DNA of 33,726 nt, from contig NZ_JACJPV010000041.1 in assembly GCF_014696225.1 (NCBI RefSeq), positions 1 through 33,726 on the forward strand. Direction: 5' to 3'. A model generated the notes under the pieces. That model was not told the DNA's origin, searched no databases, and saw nothing but the letters and a program-made list of their open reading frames with translations. Origin of the DNA: Anabaena sp. FACHB-1237 (lineage in GTDB: Bacteria > Cyanobacteriota > Cyanobacteriia > Cyanobacteriales > Nostocaceae). Below are positions 27,724 to 33,726 of this stretch, one piece after another; the first letter of the stretch is position 1, and the number at the start of each line of letters is the position of its first letter. Both the position numbers and the translations under genes were made by a program.

Positions 27724-28156
27724 AAGCCCCCAATTCTGGATAGAAAGTGACAATTTCCTCTTTAATAGTTAAACCTAAATGTAGGATCATCTCTCTTAAA
27801 ACTGCATCAGGAGATAATCTTAAATAACCAGTATTAATCTCTACAGGAATATGACGATTTCCTAAATGATAAGCAGCACGCAATAAGAGAATTTCATCAG
27901 CAATAACAGTAAAAACAGGTTCAGGTTTAGCAATTATTTGGATAAAATTCTCTTCATTTTCATCAGTTAAAATATCACCATCCTGTAAAATTGTGCCTCT
28001 AGGTAAACGCAAAAATATTTCCTGATTATCTTGAGTTATAAAACGGTAACGGCTACGACTTCTTTCTTCAGCAGTGAGGTAAAGTTTTAGATTAACAGGA
28101 ATAGCAGAATTAATAACTTGAGTCTTTGTGAAAATTAACATTTTTTGTTTTATCAT
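27701..28156 (-). CDS. ureE: urease accessory protein UreE (nickel metallochaperone)
   Basis: 151 residues. UreE binds nickel and hands it to the UreG complex. [41 protein letters not shown] (with the conserved nickel-site His) and a short C-terminal GNHSHT tail with two His are visible. The tail is much shorter than His-rich UreE tails. The start may instead be ATG 28141 (MLIFTKTQ), five residues later, which fits the family equally well, and neither has a ribosome binding site. It is divergent from ureD across only 68 bases. Confidence 0.93.
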   Translation of the reverse strand: MIKQKMLIFTKTQVINSAIPVNLKLYLTAEERSRSRYRFITQDNQEIFLRLPRGTILQDGDILTDENEENFIQIIAKPEPVFTVIADEILLLRAAYHLGNRHIPVEINTGYLRLSPDAVLREMILHLGLTIKEEIVTFYPELGAYGNHSHT

Positions 28157-28165
28157 ATTTGAGTC

Positions 28166-28195
28166 AGATCCCGGATTTCTTAAAGTCCCGGATCT
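28166..28195. repeat. degenerate CCCGGA-type palindrome between ureE and ureD
   Basis: AGATCC (28166-28171) pairs with GGATCT (28190-28195), and GGA/TCC add further pairs inside. It is a worn copy of the palindrome family at 33538. It occupies nearly half of the 68-base region that must hold both divergent urease promoters. Confidence 0.6.
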
Positions 28196-28224
28196 TAGGA
28201 AGATTTTATCATAAAGGTGGTTTA

Positions 28225-29088
28225 ATGATTAACAACTCTGAAATAATTCCAGCATGGCATGGTCAACTTAACTTAGTTTATGCTAAACGCGAAAATTCGA
28301 CACAGTTAATTTATAGCCATAACCAAGCCCCTTTGAAGATACAACGCTCCTTTTATCCAGAGGGTATTGATATTTGTCATAATGTGATTTTACACACTGC
28401 TGGGGGCATTGTAGGAGGCGATCGCTTAACATTGAATATTCATCTACAACCTAATTCTCAAGCCTTAATTACTACCGCCGCAGCTAATAAAACTTATCGG
28501 AGTAATGGTTTACAAGCTAGACAAACAGTAAATATTAAAATTGATAATTATGCTTGTTTGGAATATCTACCCCAGGAAAATATTATTTTTAACAGTGCAA
28601 ATTACCGTCAAGACTTGCGGATAGAACTAGGAGAAAATTCTAAATTTTTAGGATGGGAAATTATGAGATTAGGTAGAACAGCCAGAGGAGAGAAATTTAT
28701 AGATGGAGAATTGCGATCGCACACGGAAATCTGGCAAAATGATCTACCATTATGGATAGATAGACAATATTTACCTGGTAGTGAAAAAGTATTTGATAGT
28801 CCTCATGGTTTAGGAGGAAATCCTGTAATTGGTACTTTAGTATTTATTGGTTTGCCCATAGCATCAGAAATCATAGAACAAGCACGTTTATTAATCACTC
28901 AACCCCTATTTTCTGGAGTCACAAAATTAGAACATGGACTTTTGTGTAGATATCGTGGTAATTCCACATCACAAGGGAGAAAATGGTTTACAAATATTTG
29001 GCAAATGTTACGATCGCACTACTTGAATAATCAGATAAATCATGATATAATTCCTAGTAATAATATACCGAGAGTTTGGCAGATTTAA
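28225..29088 (+). CDS. ureD: urease accessory protein UreD
   Basis: 287 residues from ATG 28225 ([17 protein letters not shown]). UreD is the scaffold chaperone that holds apo-urease for nickel insertion. An in-frame ATG at 28159 is rejected because it would place the palindromic repeat inside the coding sequence and adds 22 unconserved residues, while AAAGGTGG stands just before 28225. [41 protein letters not shown] and [13 protein letters not shown] are characteristic. It is the first gene of ureD-ureA-(insert)-ureB-ureC, 12 bases before ureA. Confidence 0.95.
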   Translation: MINNSEIIPAWHGQLNLVYAKRENSTQLIYSHNQAPLKIQRSFYPEGIDICHNVILHTAGGIVGGDRLTLNIHLQPNSQALITTAAANKTYRSNGLQARQTVNIKIDNYACLEYLPQENIIFNSANYRQDLRIELGENSKFLGWEIMRLGRTARGEKFIDGELRSHTEIWQNDLPLWIDRQYLPGSEKVFDSPHGLGGNPVIGTLVFIGLPIASEIIEQARLLITQPLFSGVTKLEHGLLCRYRGNSTSQGRKWFTNIWQMLRSHYLNNQINHDIIPSNNIPRVWQI

Positions 29089-29100
29089 AGGATAAAAAAA

Positions 29101-29403
29101 ATGAACCTGACACCCCAAGAAAAAGATAAATTATTAATATTTACTGCTGCTTTAGTAGCAGAAAGGAGAAAAAATAGAGGATTAAAATTAAATTATCCCG
29201 AAGCAGTGGCTTTGATTTCTGCGGCGATTTTAGAAGGTGCAAGGGATGGACAAACCGTAGCAGAATTAATGAGTTATGGAACAACATTATTAACGCGAGA
29301 TGATGTCATGGAAGGAATACCAGAAATGATACATGAAGTGCAAATCGAAGCCACATTTCCCGATGGGACAAAATTAGTTACAGTACATAATCCCATTCGT
29401 TAG
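29101..29403 (+). CDS. ureA: urease gamma subunit
   Basis: 100 residues, standard for bacterial gamma subunits. [44 protein letters not shown] and [21 protein letters not shown] are diagnostic. In the enzyme it packs with UreB and UreC in an (alpha-beta-gamma)3 trimer. In most bacteria ureB follows directly. Here two foreign genes (29447-31302) intervene. Confidence 0.97.
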   Translation: MNLTPQEKDKLLIFTAALVAERRKNRGLKLNYPEAVALISAAILEGARDGQTVAELMSYGTTLLTRDDVMEGIPEMIHEVQIEATFPDGTKLVTVHNPIR

Positions 29404-29446
29404 CAAAGATTAAGATAGGAGAAAGTAAAAATAAAGGAAAAACAAT

Positions 29447-30640
29447 ATGAAATTAAAATCAGTCAATATTCAAGGTTATCGGCCTTTCAGAAATCTTGAA
29501 TCACAGTTAGAATCACTAGAAATTATTGTTGGTGCTAATGGTGCTGGTAAATCAAGTTTTTTTGAATTTCTCAAATTTTTACGAGATAGTGTTTTCAAGG
29601 ATATCCCTCCCGAAATAATTTCTGGTTCTATTGGACAGCAGATTTTTCATATTCCAGGAACAGAAAAATTTCAATGGGATCTTGAAATTGATACAGGTCT
29701 TCCAATTGGTATTAGATATTTAGGCGAAATTATGGGGCCAATTGGTCGAACTCAAGTTTCCTATGAAAGAGTAGAATCATCTAAGCCTTTTAGTAATAGA
29801 TATACTAATCCATATATATACATGGATATTCGAGGTAATAAAGGTGTCATTAGAGAACCTGGAGAAACAAGATTTACACAAGTCGAAATCAAAGATCAAA
29901 TTCAACAAGATATTGTCTTAAAGCGTCATAATCAACTAACCTTGAGTGCAATGACAAATCCATCACTAGAAGCATTATATAACTTACGTGAATATATTCG
30001 AGAATGGAGGTTTTATAGTTCTTTCAACATAGAAAATCAGAAAATTCGTAAATCAGTTCCCATTGAACAAGAACCAATTTTACATGAAGATGCAGGTAAT
30101 TTAAGTTCGGTTCTTTTCTATTTAATGACTGAAAATAGAACAGCATTTGATGAATTACAACAACATTTACGTTCTGTAATTCCTGGTTTTAAAGGATTAA
30201 CAGTAAAAGCACGGGGTGGACCAGGAGAAGTGATCGCTTTTTGGCAAGAATCAGGAATTGATCAAGAATTGAGTTTAGCTGATTTATCCGATGGAATTTT
30301 GCGGTTAATTTGTTGGATTTGTTTATGTGTACAACCAAAACCTCCATCTTTAATTTGTATTGATGAACCAGATCAAGGTGTTCATCCTCGTACTCTTCCC
30401 GTACTTGCTGGTTTATTTGAAAAAGCATCTGAACGCACACAAATCTTATTAGCAACTCATTCATCTTATTTCCTAACACAGTTTGATATTTCCCAAATTG
30501 CTGTACTTAGAAAAGAAAATGGAGAAGCAAAGTTTATTAAACCTGGAAATTCGCCAATTTTAATTGATATGCTTGATGATTTTGGTGCAGATGAAATAGA
30601 ACAATTACACCGTAGTGATGAATTAGAGAGACTTCCATGA
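29447..30640 (+). CDS. AAA family ATPase (ABC/OLD-like) inserted between ureA and ureB
   Basis: A 397-residue ATPase of the same broad family as 3938-5143 but clearly diverged. Walker A is GANGAGKSS (29-37), there is an ABC-signature-like LADLSDGILRL (near residue 280), Walker B SLICIDEPDQGVHP and the switch LLATHSSYFLTQ. The region between Walker A and the signature is a beta-rich and charged insert. It has a plausible promoter-free position: only 43 bases lie after the ureA stop, so it may be read as part of the urease transcript. Its stop overlaps the next start (ATGA 30637-30640). Role inferred: the motor and sensor part of a two-gene defence module. Confidence 0.85.
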   Translation: MKLKSVNIQGYRPFRNLESQLESLEIIVGANGAGKSSFFEFLKFLRDSVFKDIPPEIISGSIGQQIFHIPGTEKFQWDLEIDTGLPIGIRYLGEIMGPIGRTQVSYERVESSKPFSNRYTNPYIYMDIRGNKGVIREPGETRFTQVEIKDQIQQDIVLKRHNQLTLSAMTNPSLEALYNLREYIREWRFYSSFNIENQKIRKSVPIEQEPILHEDAGNLSSVLFYLMTENRTAFDELQQHLRSVIPGFKGLTVKARGGPGEVIAFWQESGIDQELSLADLSDGILRLICWICLCVQPKPPSLICIDEPDQGVHPRTLPVLAGLFEKASERTQILLATHSSYFLTQFDISQIAVLRKENGEAKFIKPGNSPILIDMLDDFGADEIEQLHRSDELERLP

Positions 30641-31302
30641 AAGTTGAAAGAGTAGAAATTTATGTAGAAGGTCCATCTGATAAACTAGCAATGGATGCAT
30701 TATTAAGACCATTAATTGAGGTAAAATTACAACAAGGTATCAAAATTGAATTTATTCCCACGAAAGGAAAAAATAATGATCGAGGAGGTGATGCTAAAAA
30801 AGATTTATTGACTAAAATTCCCATTAAAGCGGTAAATATTCTTAATAATATTCCCAATTCCATTGTAGTAGTCATACCTGATCTATATCCTAAAAATAAA
30901 GGATTCTCTCATGAAACATTCCTAGAATTAGAACAGGGAATTTTACAGAATTTGCAACAAACTTTACAAAGCAAAGGAATTAATGATCACAGATTTCAAG
31001 AAAGATTTAAGGTTTTCTGTTTTAAACATGATTTAGAATCATTAATTTTAGCAGCAGAAAGTCAACTATCCAGTAGAATTGATGTTACTCAACTACCAAA
31101 AACATGGACAATACCAGTGGAAGATCAAAATCATGATATTCCACCTAAAAGAATAGTAGAGGAAATATTTAAAAAATATGGTAAAAGCTATAAAGAATCT
31201 GTAGATGCACCAATTATATTAGCAAATGCAAGATATCAAGATATAGCTAAATTGTGTCCACAAGCATTTAAACCCTTTGTCCAATTCTTAGAAAATTTGT
31301 AA
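30637..31302 (+). CDS. TOPRIM/DUF4276-like protein, partner of the ATPase in the urease operon
   Basis: 221 residues. It starts MKVERVEIYVEGPSDKLAMD, where E11-G-P-S-D is the TOPRIM signature (beta-strand followed by EGxSD). VVVIPDLYPKNKGF (D82) gives the second acidic site, though as a single D before Y rather than a full DxD. KHDLESLILAAE (E134) gives a third conserved-looking acidic residue, analogous to RELESWYLADLE in the 5140-5697 protein. It is coupled to the ATPase by an ATGA overlap. Eighteen bases then lead to ureB. A nuclease or effector function is inferred from the fold only. Confidence 0.75.
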   Translation: MKVERVEIYVEGPSDKLAMDALLRPLIEVKLQQGIKIEFIPTKGKNNDRGGDAKKDLLTKIPIKAVNILNNIPNSIVVVIPDLYPKNKGFSHETFLELEQGILQNLQQTLQSKGINDHRFQERFKVFCFKHDLESLILAAESQLSSRIDVTQLPKTWTIPVEDQNHDIPPKRIVEEIFKKYGKSYKESVDAPIILANARYQDIAKLCPQAFKPFVQFLENL

Positions 31303-31320
31303 CTTAGGAGAAATTAGATT

Positions 31321-31626
31321 ATGATACCTGGAGAAATCATCACTCCACCAGGAGAAATTGAACTCAATGCCAATCGTCCCATCACCAAATTAATAGTAGC
31401 AAATACAGGAGATAGACCCATTCAAATAGGTTCACATTTTCACTTTTACGAAGTCAACAACGCCCTACTATTCGACAGAGAAAAAGCACGAGGAATGCGA
31501 TTAGATATTCCCGCAGGAACAGCCGTGAGATTTGAACCAGGAGACGAAAAAGAAATCACCCTTATTCCTCTAGTTGGTACACGCCAAATCTACGGTTTTA
31601 ATAATAAAATTAACGGTAATATTTAA
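31321..31626 (+). CDS. ureB: urease beta subunit
   Basis: 101 residues, normal length. [41 protein letters not shown] and [19 protein letters not shown] are diagnostic. TAGGAG lies about ten bases before the ATG. It follows the inserted TOPRIM gene by 18 bases and precedes ureC by 31 bases, so the original operon spacing on its 3' side is kept. Confidence 0.97.
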   Translation: MIPGEIITPPGEIELNANRPITKLIVANTGDRPIQIGSHFHFYEVNNALLFDREKARGMRLDIPAGTAVRFEPGDEKEITLIPLVGTRQIYGFNNKINGNI

Positions 31627-31657
31627 CAGTATTTGGCCAATTCAAAGGATAAAAAAT

Positions 31658-33529
31658 ATGCCCTACAAAATGAACCGAAAAGCCTACGCCGAAACCTACG
31701 GACCCACAGTAGGAGACAAAATTAGATTAGCAGACACGGAATTATTTATAGAAGTAGAAAGAGACTTAACAACCTATGGAGATGAAGTAAAATTTGGTGG
31801 TGGAAAAGTCATTAGAGACGGTATGGGACAGTCCCCAATTTCTAATGCTGATGGTGCTGTAGATTTAGTAATTACTAATGCTTTGATCCTCGATTGGTGG
31901 GGTATTATTAAAGCAGATATTGGCATTAAAAACGGCAAAATTCACAAAATTGGTAAAGCGGGAAATCCCTACATTCAAGATAATATAAACATCATTATTG
32001 GACCTGGTACAGAAGCATTAGCTGGGGAAGGTATGATCTTAACTGCTGGCGGTATTGATACCCACATCCATTTTATTTGTCCTCAGCAGATCGAAGTAGC
32101 GATCGCCTCCGGTATTACCACCATGATCGGTGGAGGTACAGGACCAGCCACAGGCACAAATGCCACAACTTGTACACCCGGACCCTGGAATATTTACCGA
32201 ATGTTACAAGCGGCGGATGCCTTTCCCGTCAACCTAGGCTTTTTAGGCAAAGGTAATACTAGTCAACCCCAAGGACTCATAGAACAAATCGAAGCTGGTG
32301 CAATAGGTTTAAAACTCCATGAAGATTGGGGAACTACACCCGCCACAATTGATACTTGTTTAACCGTCGCTGATCAATATGATATTCAAGTAGCAATTCA
32401 TACAGATACACTTAATGAAGCGGGTTTTGTAGAAGATACCATAGCCGCTTTTAAACATCGTGCTATTCATACATATCATACCGAAGGGGCAGGAGGAGGA
32501 CACGCACCAGATATTATTAAAGTGTGTGGACAAACCAACGTTTTACCCTCTTCTACTAATCCCACTAGACCATATACATTAAATACTTTGGATGAACATT
32601 TAGATATGTTAATGGTTTGTCATCACCTTGATCCTAGTATTCCTGAAGATGTGGCTTTTGCTGAATCACGCATACGTCGAGAAACCATTGCGGCTGAAGA
32701 TATATTACATGATCTAGGCGCGTTTAGTATGATTTCCTCTGATTCACAAGCAATGGGAAGAGTGGGAGAAGTAATAATTAGAACATGGCAAACCGCCCAT
32801 AAAATGAAAGTACAACGGGGAACACTCTCTCCTCTCCTTGCAAGAGAAAATACAGAGAAATTGCAAAATACACACTCTCCTCTCCTTGTAGGAGAAAATA
32901 CAGAGAAATTGCAAAATACACACTCCCCTCTCCTTGTAGGAGAAAATACAGAGAAATTGCAAAATACACACTCCCCTCTCCTTGTAGGAGAGGGGTTGGG
33001 GGAGAGGTCAGATAATTTCCGAGCCAAAAGATATGTAGCTAAATATACTATTAATCCTGCCATTACTCATGGTATTTCCGACCATGTAGGTTCTGTAGAA
33101 GAGGGAAAAATAGCTGATTTGTGTTTATGGAAACCTGCCTTTTTTGGTGTTAAACCAGAGATAGTTATTAAAGGAGGTATGATAGCTTGGTCACAAATGG
33201 GTGATGCTAATGCTAGTATTCCCACACCTCAACCTGTACATTCTCGCCCGATGTTTGCTAATTTTGCTGGTGCGCGTCATGCTACATCATTAACATTTAT
33301 CTCTGAAGCTGGTTTAGCAAGAGAAATTCCCCAAATGTTAGGACTAAAAAAATCAATTGTTACAGTTAAAGGAACTCGTCAAATTAGTAAATTAGATATG
33401 AAATTAAATGATGCTTTACCTCATATAGAAGTAGATGCAGAAACATATCAAGTTCGCGCAGATGGAGAGTTATTAATCTGTGAACCTGCAACAGTTTTAC
33501 CCATGACACAAAGGTACTTTTTATTTTAG
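31658..33529 (+). CDS. ureC: urease alpha (catalytic) subunit with an in-frame repeat insertion
   Basis: 623 residues from ATG 31658 ([21 protein letters not shown]). The frame is open from 31574, but the family starts here, with AAAGGA upstream. Nickel and catalytic residues are all present: H136 and H138 (DTHIHF), the carbamylated K219 and H221 (GLKLHED), H248 (AIHTDT), H274, the flap C321/H322 (MVCHHLDP) and D362 (SSDSQAMGR). After KVQRG (G388) the chain carries an insert of about 55 residues made of four 16-residue repeats ([16 protein letters not shown]). It then resumes at [18 protein letters not shown]. Usual length is about 567-570, so the excess equals the insert. It lies after the flap, in a loop that varies in the family. 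Activity is likely but not certain. Confidence 0.95.
   Translation: MPYKMNRKAYAETYGPTVGDKIRLADTELFIEVERDLTTYGDEVKFGGGKVIRDGMGQSPISNADGAVDLVITNALILDWWGIIKADIGIKNGKIHKIGKAGNPYIQDNINIIIGPGTEALAGEGMILTAGGIDTHIHFICPQQIEVAIASGITTMIGGGTGPATGTNATTCTPGPWNIYRMLQAADAFPVNLGFLGKGNTSQPQGLIEQIEAGAIGLKLHEDWGTTPATIDTCLTVADQYDIQVAIHTDTLNEAGFVEDTIAAFKHRAIHTYHTEGAGGGHAPDIIKVCGQTNVLPSSTNPTRPYTLNTLDEHLDMLMVCHHLDPSIPEDVAFAESRIRRETIAAEDILHDLGAFSMISSDSQAMGRVGEVIIRTWQTAHKMKVQRGTLSPLLARENTEKLQNTHSPLLVGENTEKLQNTHSPLLVGENTEKLQNTHSPLLVGEGLGERSDNFRAKRYVAKYTINPAITHGISDHVGSVEEGKIADLCLWKPAFFGVKPEIVIKGGMIAWSQMGDANASIPTPQPVHSRPMFANFAGARHATSLTFISEAGLAREIPQMLGLKKSIVTVKGTRQISKLDMKLNDALPHIEVDAETYQVRADGELLICEPATVLPMTQRYFLF
32824..33008. 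repeat. 48-bp in-frame tandem repeat (four units) ending in a CCCCTCTCC palindrome, inside ureC
   Basis: The CCTCTCCTTG core occurs at 32831, 32879, 32927 and 32975, an exact 48-base period. Each of the first three units continues with GAGAAAATACAGAGAAATTG. The fourth instead runs into a palindrome, CCCCTCTCCT (32973-32982) / AGGAGAGGGG (32986-32995), followed by TTGGGGGAGAGGT. That palindrome with its tail resembles a repeat usually met between cyanobacterial genes. Because 48 is divisible by three, unit gain or loss keeps the ureC frame. Confidence 0.92.
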
Positions 33530-33530
33530 G

Positions 33531-33726
33531 ATACACCAGATCCCGGACTTCTTTGAGAAGTCCGGGATCTATTCTATTGATCTATATATTCTGGTTTTTG
33601 ATACACCAGATCCCGGACTTCTTTGAAAAGTCCGGGATCTATTCTATTGATCTATATATTCTGGTTTTTGATACACCAGATCCCGGACTTCTTTGAGAAG
33701 TCCGGGATCTATTCTATTGATCTATA
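33531..33726. repeat. 70-bp tandem repeat array with CCCGGACTTC palindrome, continues past the window
   Basis: Three copies start at 33531, 33601 and 33671; the third is cut at base 56 by the window end. Copies 1 and 3 agree over that length, and copy 2 differs by one base (A for G at 33627). Each contains AGATCCCGGACTTCT paired with AGAAGTCCGGGATCT around TTG (33538-33570, 33608-33640, 33678-33710). The array begins two bases after the ureC stop and may act as its terminator. Confidence 0.9.

Noticed and set aside
28159..28224. 22-residue N-terminal extension of UreD
   Set aside because: It is encoded by the palindromic repeat and is followed by a good ribosome binding site and the family-typical start at 28225.
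31574..31657. 28-residue N-terminal extension of UreC
   Set aside because: It overlaps the end of ureB in another frame and is not part of the family; AAAGGA and [12 protein letters not shown] mark the start at 31658.
32824..33008. Possible CRISPR-like array
   Set aside because: The whole 48-bp unit repeats with no variable spacers, and it is inside the ureC frame.
32623..33063. Three overlapping minus-strand open frames opposite ureC with repeated [20 protein letters not shown] segments
   Set aside because: They arise because the 48-bp repeat has no stops in several frames. They lie antisense to the well-conserved ureC and have no start signals or family resemblance.
33531..33726. Possible CRISPR array at the right edge
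   Set aside because: The parts between palindromes are identical too, so this is a simple 70-bp tandem repeat without spacers.

Overview
The window looks like chromosomal DNA from a cyanobacterium, probably a low-GC filamentous one (Nostocales is my guess). It is AT-rich and carries many HIP1-type GCGATCGC octamers inside genes. It also has several families of short dispersed palindromes of the kind common in cyanobacterial genomes. The core genes (prmA, gcvT/H/P, holA, a DUF1868 protein, urease ureD/A/B/C and ureE/F/G) fit this. No rRNA, tRNA or CRISPR array was found.

Layout. (1) 1-1061, minus strand: a decayed IS607-type element. Its serine recombinase gene has an in-frame stop and a truncated catalytic domain, and is followed by a TnpB gene that runs off the left edge. 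(2) 1490-2449: a CbbX/CfxQ-type AAA+ ATPase. (3) 2792-3709: prmA. (4) 3938-5697: a translationally coupled pair, an ABC/OLD-like AAA ATPase and a small TOPRIM/DUF4276-like protein, probably a defence module. (5) 5726-9883 and 14657-16905: a YbhGFSR-type multidrug ABC exporter made of a divergent TetR regulator with a 25-bp palindromic operator, a HlyD-type fusion protein, a double-NBD ATPase and two ABC-2 permeases. The exporter is split between ATPase and permeases by about 4.8 kb of accessory genes: HigBA toxin-antitoxin, a 787-aa dynamin-like GTPase and an Rpn-type nuclease flanked by direct repeats. (6) 17011-24029: the glycine cleavage genes gcvT, gcvH and gcvP, with a Zn-ribbon/Ser-Thr kinase/RDD membrane protein on the opposite strand between gcvH and gcvP. 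(7) 24287-26142: holA and a DUF1868 2H-phosphoesterase-like protein. (8) 26335-33529: a divergent urease locus, ureE-F-G on minus and ureD-A-B-C on plus.

Two points stand out. First, the plus-strand urease operon is interrupted between ureA and ureB by a second ATPase-TOPRIM pair with the same ATGA-coupled architecture as the first, so the window has two such modules. Second, ureC carries an in-frame array of four 48-bp (16-residue) repeats ending in a palindromic element that resembles an intergenic cyanobacterial repeat. This makes the predicted urease alpha subunit about 55 residues longer than usual while every nickel and catalytic residue I can recognise is kept. The window ends in a 70-bp tandem repeat whose core is one variant of a palindrome found at several gene ends here.

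All calls come from reading the sequence and from knowledge of the families. No database search was run.
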